Source of the DNA: Mayfieldus sp963841445
Lineage (GTDB): Bacteria; Actinomycetota; Thermoleophilia; Solirubrobacterales; 70-9
Assembly (NCBI GenBank): GCA_963841445.1
Contig: CAWJCP010000002.1
Location: 186,001 to 250,000 of the forward strand
Reading direction: 5' to 3'
Length of the DNA: 64,000 nt
Of this stretch, positions 19,088-26,505 are shown in pieces (positions within the stretch are counted from its first letter, which is position 1; each line of letters begins with the position of its first letter). The translations under genes were made by a program, and so were the position numbers. The notes below the pieces were generated by a model. That model had not been told where the DNA came from and did not search any database. It worked only from the letters and a program-made list of their open reading frames with translations.

Positions 19088-19120
19088 TTTACCCGCCCTT
19101 TGCAGCTAGGTTCCTATCGT
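19088..19120 (+). promoter_or_regulatory. Imperfect 7-4-7 repeat plus -10 box before anchored protein
   Basis: TTTACCC-N4-TTTGCAG (19088-19105) is followed after 9 nt by TATCGT (19115-19120), itself 7 nt before ATG 19128. The repeat has the same spacing and orientation toward the gene as the boxes at 12934 and 16946, but only 6/7 and 5/7 matches to TTTGCCC. Confidence 0.5.
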
Positions 19121-19127
19121 TGACTAG

Positions 19128-19523
19128 ATGCCCGTCTCATCATCCGACACCCCCCGACCCGCCCTCTCCTCAAAGTTGACTTGGATCGCGCTTGCCATAC
19201 TCGGCATTCTGGTTGCTGCCGGCGTCTCGGTCGCGGCCAGCCGGCTATCCAGCCAACGAATAGGCCTCGCCTCGGAGCCAATCTCGGCCGGGCGCGATCT
19301 GGCGCCGGCGGCGGCGATTCAGAGATCGGATGTCGGGCGGCGGCATGGTCGGCGTCACGGACGCCAGCCGGGTTCCGGGCCCCGCTCGACACCCACTACC
19401 TCGACTGCGCCTCTGACAGCCACGACTACTCCGGCGGCGCCACTAGCCGCCCCTGCGCCGGCGACCCCACACGCGGATGACAGCGCCGATTCGCACGGCG
19501 GCGGAGGTGGAGGCGATGACTAG
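19128..19523 (+). CDS. Small membrane-anchored Thr/Pro/Ala-rich protein
   Basis: The 131-residue product has a short polar N-terminus, one strong membrane helix (LTWIALAILGILVAAGVSVA), a basic region (GRRHGRRHGRQ), a threonine/proline/alanine-rich stretch, and a C-terminus DSADSHGGGGGGDD that resembles the end of the 16387 product. It follows the kinase gene by 42 nt with its own likely leaderless promoter. It is the fourth small anchored protein in or near this module; family and function are unknown. Confidence 0.65.
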   Translation: MPVSSSDTPRPALSSKLTWIALAILGILVAAGVSVAASRLSSQRIGLASEPISAGRDLAPAAAIQRSDVGRRHGRRHGRQPGSGPRSTPTTSTAPLTATTTPAAPLAAPAPATPHADDSADSHGGGGGGDD

Positions 19524-19629
19524 CCTCCCGCTCGCCGACCTCTCGCACTATCTGCCAACGGCGGCAAACCGGGCGATGCTCAGACTCAGGCGATACTTCA
19601 TCGACAGCTCAGCGGCGGCGGTCCGCCGC

Positions 19630-20115
19630 TCACAGCGCGGAGGCGATTGACTTCGCCCAGTTGTGGATCGCCTGCCAATCGCGGAAGTCGCCCTCGGGGG
19701 CTTTCAGCGCTCTGACCAAGAGGCGCTCGACCCGCCCGATCACCGCGTAGTCGAGCTTGCCGGCGAAGACCATGTGGCCCTTGGCGCTCGTCGCCTCGAC
19801 GACCTCTGCGATGCCCTCGGGCTCGCCCTCCTCGGGTTTCGGAGGATCGCCGATCGGACCGCTGCTGAACAACTAGACCGGGATCGACGTCAGCCCTCCT
19901 GCGTGATCTTCGGCGAGCTTCTGCGCGGCCTTCAGCCAATGACCGGCGTAGATCGCGCTGCCGAGCACCACTGCATCAGCTCCGTCGAAGCTGTCGACGT
20001 CTGCTGCATCTTTGAGGTCCACTCCCAAGCCACCGGCGCCGAGCTCCTCGGCAATCGCCGCAGCGATCTCGCGAGTGGCCCCGTACTTGCTGGCGACGAC
20101 AACCCAGACCGACAT
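19630..20115 (-). pseudogene. Flavodoxin/HemG-like gene interrupted by in-frame TAG
   Basis: From ATG 20115 the frame encodes a flavodoxin-fold start (VWVVVASKYGATREIAAAIA, with the FMN phosphate loop), then VVLGSAIYAGHW, up to SIPV. A TAG at 19873-19875 follows, and the same frame continues at once with LFSSGPIGD and a normal C-terminal half (DYAVIGRVERLLVRALKAPEGDFRDW). Relatives usually have tryptophan before LFSSGP, so TGG to TAG is the likely change. Without the stop the product would be about 161 residues, the normal size. A TAGGCT box 7 nt before the ATG and an ACGGATG motif upstream look intact. Confidence 0.8.
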
Positions 20116-20122
20116 CTTCTTG

Positions 20123-20169
20123 AGCCTAGGCAACCATGGTCGGACTTTCATCCGTGCCCGACACGGATG
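20123..20169 (-). promoter_or_regulatory. Flavodoxin promoter with palindromic CATCCGTG-N5-CACGGATG
   Basis: On the minus strand ACGGATG (20155-20149) is followed by exactly 20 nt and TAGGCT (20128-20123), 7 nt before ATG 20115. The forward strand shows a perfect palindrome, CATCCGTG (20149-20156) and CACGGATG (20162-20169) around 5 nt. It is the only full palindrome of the motif seen in the window. Confidence 0.6.
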
Positions 20170-20201
20170 CGGCGTTACTACGGATCAGATTGCGCTAACC
20201 C

Positions 20202-20234
20202 ACCGATGTCGCGGCCAGCGAGACGGTCTAACTT
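20202..20234 (+). promoter_or_regulatory. NCSGATG-N20-TAnnnT promoter of tandem stress protein
   Basis: ACCGATG (20202-20208), 20 nt, then TAACTT (20229-20234), which is 7 nt before GTG 20242. No Shine-Dalgarno sequence is seen, so the transcript is probably leaderless. Confidence 0.5.
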
Positions 20235-20241
20235 TGCCCTC

Positions 20242-21117
20242 GTGACCGACGAGCGGGCGCGACCCGGGCTCAGCAAGCTCATCGTTGGCTATGACTCGCG
20301 CCCTGAAGGACGCGACGCGGTCGAGCTCGGTCGCCGCATCGCTGAGATGACCGGCGCCTCGTTGTCGCTGGTCACGGTTACAACCGAACGCTCGGGCTCC
20401 CTGGAAAGGAAGGCGGACGAGGATCCCTTCGCCCCGCTTCTCGATCAGCTTGGCGATTGCCCGGTCGAGAGCCTGATCCTCCGGGACAAATCTCCTGCCG
20501 AGGCCCTTGTCGACCTTGCCGGCAAGCAGGAAGCGGACTTGATCGTCGTCGGCTCGACGCATCGCGGCGCGCTGCGCCGCGTGCTGCCGGGAAGCACGGC
20601 TCAACAGATGCTTACGACCGCTGGTTGCCCGATCGCCGTCGCGCCCCGCGGCCTCTCGAAGCCGCAGAGCGGGGCCGACTCGCGCATCCGGGTCATCGCT
20701 GTCGCCTACGACGGGAGCCCGGAATCGACCGCTGCGCTGCAGCTGGCAACGGATATCGCCTGGGAGGAGCGGGCGACCCTGCGGGTGATGACCGTCAACC
20801 CGCCGATCCGCGCCTCTGCGTATGCGGCCCCAGCAGCCCCCAAGACGATCCGCCAGGGGTTCAGCGACTCGCTGCAAGAGGCCCTCGCCGCGCTGCCGGA
20901 TGAGCTTCATCCGCTTGGGCAGATGTTGAACGGCGAGCCTGCTGAGGTCCTGCTGGAGCAGCTGGAGCTGGGAGTCGACCTCCTGGTGATGGGCTCACAG
21001 GGCCGGGGATCGCTGCGCAGGGCGGTGCTTGGCAGCGTCGCCTCCAGGGTCCTGAGCCGAGCCAGCTGTCCGGTGATCGTCGTCCCGCCCGGCGCCGCGA
21101 GCGTGGGCAAGGCGTGA
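20242..21117 (+). CDS. Tandem universal stress protein
   Basis: The 291-residue protein contains two UspA domains. Each ends with an ATP-binding glycine pattern: GSTHRGALRRVLPGSTAQQ in the first and GSQGRGSLRRAVLGSVASR in the second, matching the GxxGxnG(S/T) type of nucleotide-binding USPs. Domain starts are KLIVGYDSRPEG and VIAVAYDGSPES. Tandem USPs of this size are typical of the mycobacterial DosR regulon and similar actinobacterial stress regulons. GTG 20242 is chosen from the TAACTT box 7 nt upstream; earlier in-frame starts would run through the flavodoxin region. Confidence 0.9.
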   Translation: MTDERARPGLSKLIVGYDSRPEGRDAVELGRRIAEMTGASLSLVTVTTERSGSLERKADEDPFAPLLDQLGDCPVESLILRDKSPAEALVDLAGKQEADLIVVGSTHRGALRRVLPGSTAQQMLTTAGCPIAVAPRGLSKPQSGADSRIRVIAVAYDGSPESTAALQLATDIAWEERATLRVMTVNPPIRASAYAAPAAPKTIRQGFSDSLQEALAALPDELHPLGQMLNGEPAEVLLEQLELGVDLLVMGSQGRGSLRRAVLGSVASRVLSRASCPVIVVPPGAASVGKA

Positions 21118-21340
21118 GGGCCGATCGGCGCGGGACGGCACCAGGGCAGATCATCGGCTCAGGCATCGGCGATAAGCACGGAATCTGAGTCCGTAGTTGC
21201 TGACCCGTTGATGGGTGCCGGACACCGGTGGCGATGCGGTCCAGAACTGATCTGCTTTGAGTAAATTGGTGGACCGAGAGCTGGGCCGCGTTCCCGGTTT
21301 CCTGTCCAGGGACGTCTGCCGGCAATGAAGGAAGGCGAAC

Positions 21341-21763
21341 ATGTTCCAGACCGTCGTTCTCGCGCTAGATGGATCCGAGGGGTCGCAGCGGGCGATACCG
21401 GTGGCCGCCGATCTTGTCCGGGACAATGGCAAGATCGTCATCGCCCACGTTGAGGAGGACGTGATCGGCAAGGGGGGCGGCCCCCTGCAGGCGGACGAGG
21501 ACGAGATCCAGGCCGAGATCAAGGGCCAGGCAGCCGAGCTCTCCGACAAGGGCATCGAGACCGAGGTCAAGATGACCAGCGCCATGCTCGGAGGGCCGGC
21601 CCCCGCCATCGTCGCGATCGCGGATGAAGTAGGCGCCGATGCGATCGTGGTCGGGACCAGGGGTCATTCGCCCGTTGCGGGCCTGCTGCTCGGCGGCGTA
21701 GCTCAGCGCCTGCTGCACATCGCCGCCCAGCCGATCCTGGCCGTTCCCGCGGCCAAGCGTTAG
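21341..21763 (+). CDS. Universal stress protein, single domain
   Basis: The 140-residue UspA protein starts FQTVVLALDGSEGSQRA and ends with the ATP-binding motif GTRGHSPVAGLLLGGVAQRLL. It includes a charged insertion (LQADEDEIQAEIKGQAAEL). A purine-rich GAAGGAAGG precedes ATG 21341. The upstream 223-nt gap holds no gene. A weak candidate promoter (GGCGATG-N20-TTGAGT at 21230-21262) is the only signal I see there. It lies 74 nt upstream of the FAD oxidoreductase, so the two may be cotranscribed. Confidence 0.9.
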   Translation: MFQTVVLALDGSEGSQRAIPVAADLVRDNGKIVIAHVEEDVIGKGGGPLQADEDEIQAEIKGQAAELSDKGIETEVKMTSAMLGGPAPAIVAIADEVGADAIVVGTRGHSPVAGLLLGGVAQRLLHIAAQPILAVPAAKR

Positions 21764-21837
21764 TGGAAGCTCCGCGTCCGGCGGATCCGCTGAGCCGCAA
21801 GGCCGGCGGCTACCTCGAGGCATCGGGCGAAGGACCC

Positions 21838-23406
21838 ATGCACGTCGTCATCGCCGGAGGGGGAGTCGCTGGATTGGAAGCGCTCCTGGCGCTCTCGACG
21901 CTTGCCGAGGGTCTGGTCGATGTGGAGCTCGTCAGCCCGGAAAGCGAGTTCGTCTACCGGCCGCTGCTGGTTGCCGAGCCATTTGGCGTCGCCGAAGCAC
22001 TGCGCCTGGAGCTGAAACGGATTGTTGGGGACGTCGGAGCGCGCCATACCGAGGACGCCCTGGCTTCGATCGACCCGGGGAAGGGCTCGATCACCACGTC
22101 GTCGGGCAAGACGATCGCCTATGACGCCCTCTTGCTCGCGCTTGGCGCAAAACCGGTCGAGGCGGTGCCCGGCGCTATCAGCTTTGGTGACCAGTCCGAG
22201 CGCCGCCGATTCACCAGCCTGTTGAGGGATCTGGGTCGCAAGCGAACGCGGCGGATCGCCTTCGTCGTCCCGCGAGCGGTGAGCTGGTCAATCGCCGCCT
22301 ATGAGCTGGCCCTGCTCACCGCGGCCGAGTGCCGGGAACGAGATCTGTACGGAGTCGAGATCACCCTCGTGACCCACGAATCCTCGCCGTTGGAGGTCTT
22401 CGGCCCTGCGGCATCGCAGCTGGTTGCCGCTCGGCTTGACGAAGCGAGGATCGCTCTGCGGACTTCAGCCGTGGCCGATCGAGTGTCCGACGGCCGGCTG
22501 ATGATCGACGGCGGTGAGGCGCTCGACGTTGACGCAGCGGTCGCCCTTCCGGCCCTTGAGGTCCCCCCGCTGGCCGGTGTCCCGCAGCGCCAGGGCGGTT
22601 TCATTGAGACCGACACCGCAATGCACGTCAGCGGCCTGGAGAAGGTCTGGGCGGCGGGGGATGCCACCTGGTTCCCGATCAAGCAGGGCGGCCTGGCGAC
22701 CCAGCAATCCGACGTCGCCGCGCGTTCGATCGCGGCTCGCGCCGGGGCGCACGTTCCGATCGAAGCCTTCCAGCCGGTGCTGCGGGCCGCCCTGCTGACC
22801 GGGGACGCTCCGGATTTCCTTCGCTCGGCGAGGGCCAACCCCGGAGCGGCGACGGCGGAGGCGGGCGCGCTGTGGGCGCCGGCGATGAAGCTGGCCGGCA
22901 AGTACCTGGGTCCGTACATCGCGACAACTCTGGGTGAGGATTCCCCGGTCGAGCTCGTAGACGTCGAGCCCTCGGCCGATCCCACCGCGGTTGCGGGAGC
23001 CCACGAGCATGCTGTCGCGCTGCTCCTGACCTCTGCCGATGCCGACGCGCGCAGCGGGGACTTCGAGGGGGCGCTGGGGTGGCTCTCCCTGGTCGAGCAG
23101 CTCAACCTGGCCATCCCTCCCGGTTACGTGGTCAAGCGCCACGAGTGGAGAGAGCGCCTTGACCCAGATCTCGGCTCGGACCTCGCTGCCGAACGCATCG
23201 ACCCCAGCCTTGCCGGCGCTGAGGAGGCGATCTGGGATCTCCAGAGGCGGGTCGGTTGGCTGCGTGAGATCGAGCTGCGCGCCGAAGAGAATGGAGAGCG
23301 TCAGCTGGCGGGGCTGGATCAGGGAATGGCGCATCTCGTCGCGCTCTGCCGGCGCACCGGAGCCTTGCAGGGCTCGCGAGATGACCAAGACAGGGAGCAC
23401 GAGTGA
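21838..23406 (+). CDS. NAD(P)/FAD-dependent oxidoreductase with C-terminal extension
   Basis: The 522-residue flavoprotein resembles NDH-2/sulfide:quinone reductase-type enzymes: an N-terminal dinucleotide motif (VVIAGGGVAGLEALLAL), the segment SEFVYRPLLVAEPF, and the C-terminal FAD/quinone motif AAGDATWFPIKQGGLATQQSD. The redox cysteine pair of true SQR is not present. Compared with its paralogs at 24713 and 53641 it has about 110 extra residues at the C-terminus. Electron acceptor and donor are unknown. Its TGA overlaps the GTG of a 38-residue membrane peptide gene. Confidence 0.85.
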   Translation: MHVVIAGGGVAGLEALLALSTLAEGLVDVELVSPESEFVYRPLLVAEPFGVAEALRLELKRIVGDVGARHTEDALASIDPGKGSITTSSGKTIAYDALLLALGAKPVEAVPGAISFGDQSERRRFTSLLRDLGRKRTRRIAFVVPRAVSWSIAAYELALLTAAECRERDLYGVEITLVTHESSPLEVFGPAASQLVAARLDEARIALRTSAVADRVSDGRLMIDGGEALDVDAAVALPALEVPPLAGVPQRQGGFIETDTAMHVSGLEKVWAAGDATWFPIKQGGLATQQSDVAARSIAARAGAHVPIEAFQPVLRAALLTGDAPDFLRSARANPGAATAEAGALWAPAMKLAGKYLGPYIATTLGEDSPVELVDVEPSADPTAVAGAHEHAVALLLTSADADARSGDFEGALGWLSLVEQLNLAIPPGYVVKRHEWRERLDPDLGSDLAAERIDPSLAGAEEAIWDLQRRVGWLREIELRAEENGERQLAGLDQGMAHLVALCRRTGALQGSRDDQDREHE

Positions 23407-23519
23407 GCCTGTTCCTGGGGATCTTGATCATCCTGTTCATCCTCGTTGTCGTTCCGATCCTGTATTGGGTCTTTCTGTCCTTACGCAGGTTGATCGATCG
23501 GCTTCGACGGGGGGGCTGA
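23403..23519 (+). CDS. 38-residue single-helix membrane protein
   Basis: GTG 23403 overlaps the stop of the FAD oxidoreductase by 4 nt (GTGA) and opens a 38-residue frame. The first 27 residues are almost purely hydrophobic (LFLGILIILFILVVVPILYW) and the end is basic (LRRLIDRLRRGG), an inside-positive single-span topology. The overlap implies translational coupling, so it may anchor or modulate the flavoprotein at the membrane. The small size makes the call less certain, but the composition is not what random sequence of this GC content would give. Confidence 0.6.
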   Translation: MSLFLGILIILFILVVVPILYWVFLSLRRLIDRLRRGG

Positions 23520-23613
23520 GCATCACTTCGGGCGCACTCACGCAGTGGGTTTATCCCATTCAGGAGGGCTCCGCGGCGATGCGCGAGCTGCTCGGCAACG
23601 CTTTCGCTCGACC

Positions 23614-23646
23614 GCGGATGCGCAGTCCTCTGAGGCCAAATAGCCT
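23614..23646 (+). promoter_or_regulatory. NCSGATG-N20-TAnnnT promoter
   Basis: GCGGATG (23614-23620), 20 nt, then TAGCCT (23641-23646), upstream of the stress protein ATG at 23677. The leader would be about 25 nt and contains GGGAG near the start codon, so this transcript is probably not leaderless. Confidence 0.55.
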
Positions 23647-23676
23647 GCGCCTTGCCATCAAGACAGGGAGAACGTG

Positions 23677-24597
23677 ATGTCCGGGAGGATCGTGGTGGGC
23701 CTTGATGGTTCCGATCAGGGGCGCGACGCGTTGGCGCTGGCTGAATGGCTGGCAGGCGACGGCGACGTCGAGCTCGTTGCCGCCAACGTCTTTCCGCATG
23801 AGAGCTGGGGATACACACTCCCGGGGTCTTATGAATGGGAGGCCTTTCTACGCGAGGAGGCGGAGCAGAAGGTTGCCGACGCCGAGAGCGTGGTGTCCGA
23901 TTCGACCGAGATCACGAGCAGGACTGTCTCGTCAAGCTCTGAGGTGCACGGCCTCCACGAGCTGAGCGAAGCACTCGATGCCGAGATGATTGTCGTCGGA
24001 TCGTCTCATCACGGACGCCTCGGCCAGGTCCTCGCCGGCAATGTCGGGGAGCGCCTTCTACATGGTGCCCCTTGCCCCGTAGCCATCGCCCCGAAGGGCT
24101 TTCGTACTCGAAGCCATCGGGGTCCGCGGACGGTGATGGTCGGTTATGACGGATCTCCGGAGGCAAGGGATGCACTTGCCGGTGCGATCGAGATCGCCAG
24201 TCGGCTAAACACTGGCCTGCACCTTCTGACCGTTGCCGCGGCACCCCCGCTCATCCGTAGCAAGGGCGAGTCGACGGGTGGCTACAAGACCCTGAGCCAC
24301 GCGATAGAGGAGACGATGAAACAGCGTCTGGATGAGGCCTTGAGGGACCTTGGAGGCGAACTCAACGCCGAAGGCACGCTGCTTCGCGGAAGCCCGGCCG
24401 GGGAGTTGGCGCGGGCGGGTGTCGACGCTGGGCTACTCGTAGTGGGGTCTCGGGCCTACGGACCGTTGCGAAGTGTCCTGCTTGGGGCCGTGTCTAATCG
24501 CCTTGTGCGCGAAGCTCCCTGCTCGGTGATTGTCTTTCCCCGCGGCGTCGCCGCAGCCGAGGCTTCGGATCGGCCAGCGCCGGCGACGGCGCCTTGA
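23677..24597 (+). CDS. Tandem universal stress protein
   Basis: The 306-residue protein has two UspA domains beginning RIVVGLDGSDQGRDAL and TVMVGYDGSPEARDAL. Their ATP-binding ends are GSSHHGRLGQVLAGNVGERLL and GSRAYGPLRSVLLGAVSNRLV. ATG 23677 is preceded by an in-frame GTG at 23674, and AGGGAG lies upstream at usable spacing. Closely related in layout to the tandem proteins at 20242 and 28523. Confidence 0.9.
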   Translation: MSGRIVVGLDGSDQGRDALALAEWLAGDGDVELVAANVFPHESWGYTLPGSYEWEAFLREEAEQKVADAESVVSDSTEITSRTVSSSSEVHGLHELSEALDAEMIVVGSSHHGRLGQVLAGNVGERLLHGAPCPVAIAPKGFRTRSHRGPRTVMVGYDGSPEARDALAGAIEIASRLNTGLHLLTVAAAPPLIRSKGESTGGYKTLSHAIEETMKQRLDEALRDLGGELNAEGTLLRGSPAGELARAGVDAGLLVVGSRAYGPLRSVLLGAVSNRLVREAPCSVIVFPRGVAAAEASDRPAPATAP

Positions 24598-24712
24598 TGG
24601 ATGCGCGCTCAAGGTCTTGGGTTCTCCGCCGCTGCCCCTCCGACGAGAGCTGTCTGCCAGCGCGGATCGGTGAGTTACCGCGGCCCCGGCTCCCGCGGTC
24701 CCGAGCATGCGA

Positions 24713-25892
24713 TCAGGACTCTTGCGGCGGAAAGCGAACCTCAATGCGCAACGAGCCGTCCGGCTCCGGGTCGAGCGCCGGAAGCGACGCCGTCGTGACC
24801 GCGGCCAGGTACGGGGCCAGGTAGCGGCCCGAGATCTTGCCCGGCGGCCACCACAGCGGCTGAACGCTGGCCATCGAGTCGTCTGCTTGGCCTGCTGACA
24901 GCGAGCTGCGCAGATACTCCGGTGCCTCACCGGTCAGGAGCAGCCCGCGCAGCACCGGATCGAAGCGATGCGGTTCGACATCGGCGCCGCTTTGGCGTGC
25001 GATGTGCACGGCTGCCGCGTCTGCCTGCTGGGCGGCGATGCCTCCTTGCTTGATCGGAAAATCGACTGCGTCTCCTGCCGCGTAGACGGCCGGTTCGCCG
25101 CGTACTCGGCAATGCTCGTCGACAGGAATGAACCCACGCGCGCTGGTCGGCAAGCCACTGATCGCCGGTCCGGCGATGCGCGGCAAGGTCACGACCCACT
25201 CGGCAGACAGGCGCGCCCCAGAGACGAGCTCCAGATAGCCCTCTCGGGCGGCCAGGGAATGGGCATTCGCCAGCAGGCGGATCCCGGCCTCCGACAGCAG
25301 GGCCTCGACGGTTTCGCTGGCCTGCCGCCCGAACAGCTCCACGGCCCGGGCTTCTGCGGTGACGAGGGTCAGGCGAGCATCCCGGCGTCCCTCGTTCGCG
25401 AGCCTTCTCGCGGTCATCAGCGCGAGCTCGTAAAGCGGAAGCGACCAGCTGGGCGGCTCGGGAGCCACGAACGCCACCTCGGAGAGCACCCCGACCTCAA
25501 GGCCGGCGAGAACGCGCCGCATCTCGGAGCTGTCGTTGACGCCGAAGGTCAGCGCGCCCGGCAGCCAGGCTTCGGCATGTCCGCCGCAGGCGATGAGCAA
25601 GGCGTCGTAGCCGAGTGTCTGTCCGCTCGATGTCGTCACGCTGCCCGATTCGGAGTCGACGCTTTGCAGGCGCCCGACCTTCAGCTCGGCGCTCCTGGTC
25701 GGCGGCGATCTCGGCGAGGGCGAACCGGTAGACGCGGCCGAGGTCGAAGGGCTCGGCGACCAGCATCGGCTTGTAGATGAAGTCGGGCTCGGGGGCGAGG
25801 AGGGTCACCGACACTCGGTCCTCGGCGAGGCGACGCAGCCCGAGCAGGGCTTCGAGCGCCGCCACGCCACCCCCGGCGATCAGGACATCCAT
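24713..25892 (-). pseudogene. NAD(P)/FAD oxidoreductase, single-base frameshift
   Basis: Frame one starts at ATG 25892 with VLIAGGGVAALEALLGL and PDFIYKPMLVAEPF, and continues to about LAEIAADQ. The match then shifts frame near 25692-25696 and continues as SAELKVGRLQSVD through GYDALLIACGG and AAGDAVDFPIKQGGIAAQQAD to the end. Removing one G restores an alignment with the paralog at 21838 that has the same spacing over this region. The rest is intact, so either recent decay or a sequencing error is possible. The promoter (ACGGATG-N20-TAGCCT) is intact. Confidence 0.8.
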
Positions 25893-25928
25893 CGGCGCTC
25901 GGGCGTTGGACAGCTCATCCTCTCGGGC

Positions 25929-25961
25929 AGGCTAGGGCGAGGCCCCGGAGCTGTCATCCGT
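25929..25961 (-). promoter_or_regulatory. NCSGATG-N20-TAnnnT promoter, leftward
   Basis: On the minus strand ACGGATG (25961-25955), 20 nt, then TAGCCT (25934-25929), upstream of ATG 25892. It forms a mirror pair with the rightward promoter at 25992. The shared 9-bp arms GTCATCCGT (25953-25961) and ACGGATGAC (25992-26000) are 30 nt apart, each exactly 18 nt from its own -10 box. Confidence 0.6.
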
Positions 25962-25991
25962 AGCGATCCCGGAGACTGCTCGGCCAGCCGC

Positions 25992-26024
25992 ACGGATGAC
26001 CGAGCGGCCAGGCAAACCTAGGCT
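25992..26024 (+). promoter_or_regulatory. NCSGATG-N20-TAnnnT promoter, rightward
   Basis: ACGGATG (25992-25998), 20 nt, then TAGGCT (26019-26024), 11 nt before GTG 26036. There is no Shine-Dalgarno sequence in the very short leader. Confidence 0.6.
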
Positions 26025-26035
26025 GCGGAACTCAG

Positions 26036-26470
26036 GTGTACACGAGGATCCTTGTCGCATACGACGGAAGCGACGGCGCCCGGGCCGCGCTGGTGGAAGC
26101 CTCGCACCTGGCAGAAGCCTACGGGGCAAGCCTCTCGCTCGTCTGCGCAACCGGCAAGCTCGGCGACGAGGCGCTCGCGCCGGCGCGAGCGGATTCCGGT
26201 ACGGAGGCCGCCCAGCAGCGGATTCTCGACGAAGCGCAGGAGGAGCTGGACGCCCGGGCGCAGGTGCAAGCCGCGGCAGTGCTTCTGGGCGGAGATCCGG
26301 TGCAGGCGATCCTGGAGCGGGCCGAGCAGACGAACGCGGACCTGATCGTCACCGGGTCACGGGGCAAGGCGATGCTGCCGCAGGCCGTGCTGGGTCGCGT
26401 CTCCAGCGGGGTGGTCAGCGGCTCGCCGTGCGACGTGCTCGTCGTCCATCCACGGGCGGATCCGGTCTAA
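26036..26470 (+). CDS. Universal stress protein, single domain
   Basis: The 144-residue UspA protein starts at GTG 26036 (YTRILVAYDGSDGARAAL) and ends with the nucleotide-binding motif GSRGKAMLPQAVLGRVSSGVV followed by CDVLVVHPRA. It is a close sister of the product at 29578; both share the unusual K/R-AM-(L/M)P loop. It lies 35 nt upstream of the NarL-type regulator gene. In mycobacteria a USP gene (Rv3134c) likewise precedes dosR. Confidence 0.9.
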   Translation: MYTRILVAYDGSDGARAALVEASHLAEAYGASLSLVCATGKLGDEALAPARADSGTEAAQQRILDEAQEELDARAQVQAAAVLLGGDPVQAILERAEQTNADLIVTGSRGKAMLPQAVLGRVSSGVVSGSPCDVLVVHPRADPV

Positions 26471-26505
26471 GAGCCCAGGCGGCGCCGTATAGCCTGGCCG
26501 CAGGC

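Noticed and set aside
21230..21262. GGCGATG-N20-TTGAGT upstream of the stress protein at 21341
   Set aside because: One mismatch in each element and a predicted leader of about 75 nt; too weak to count.
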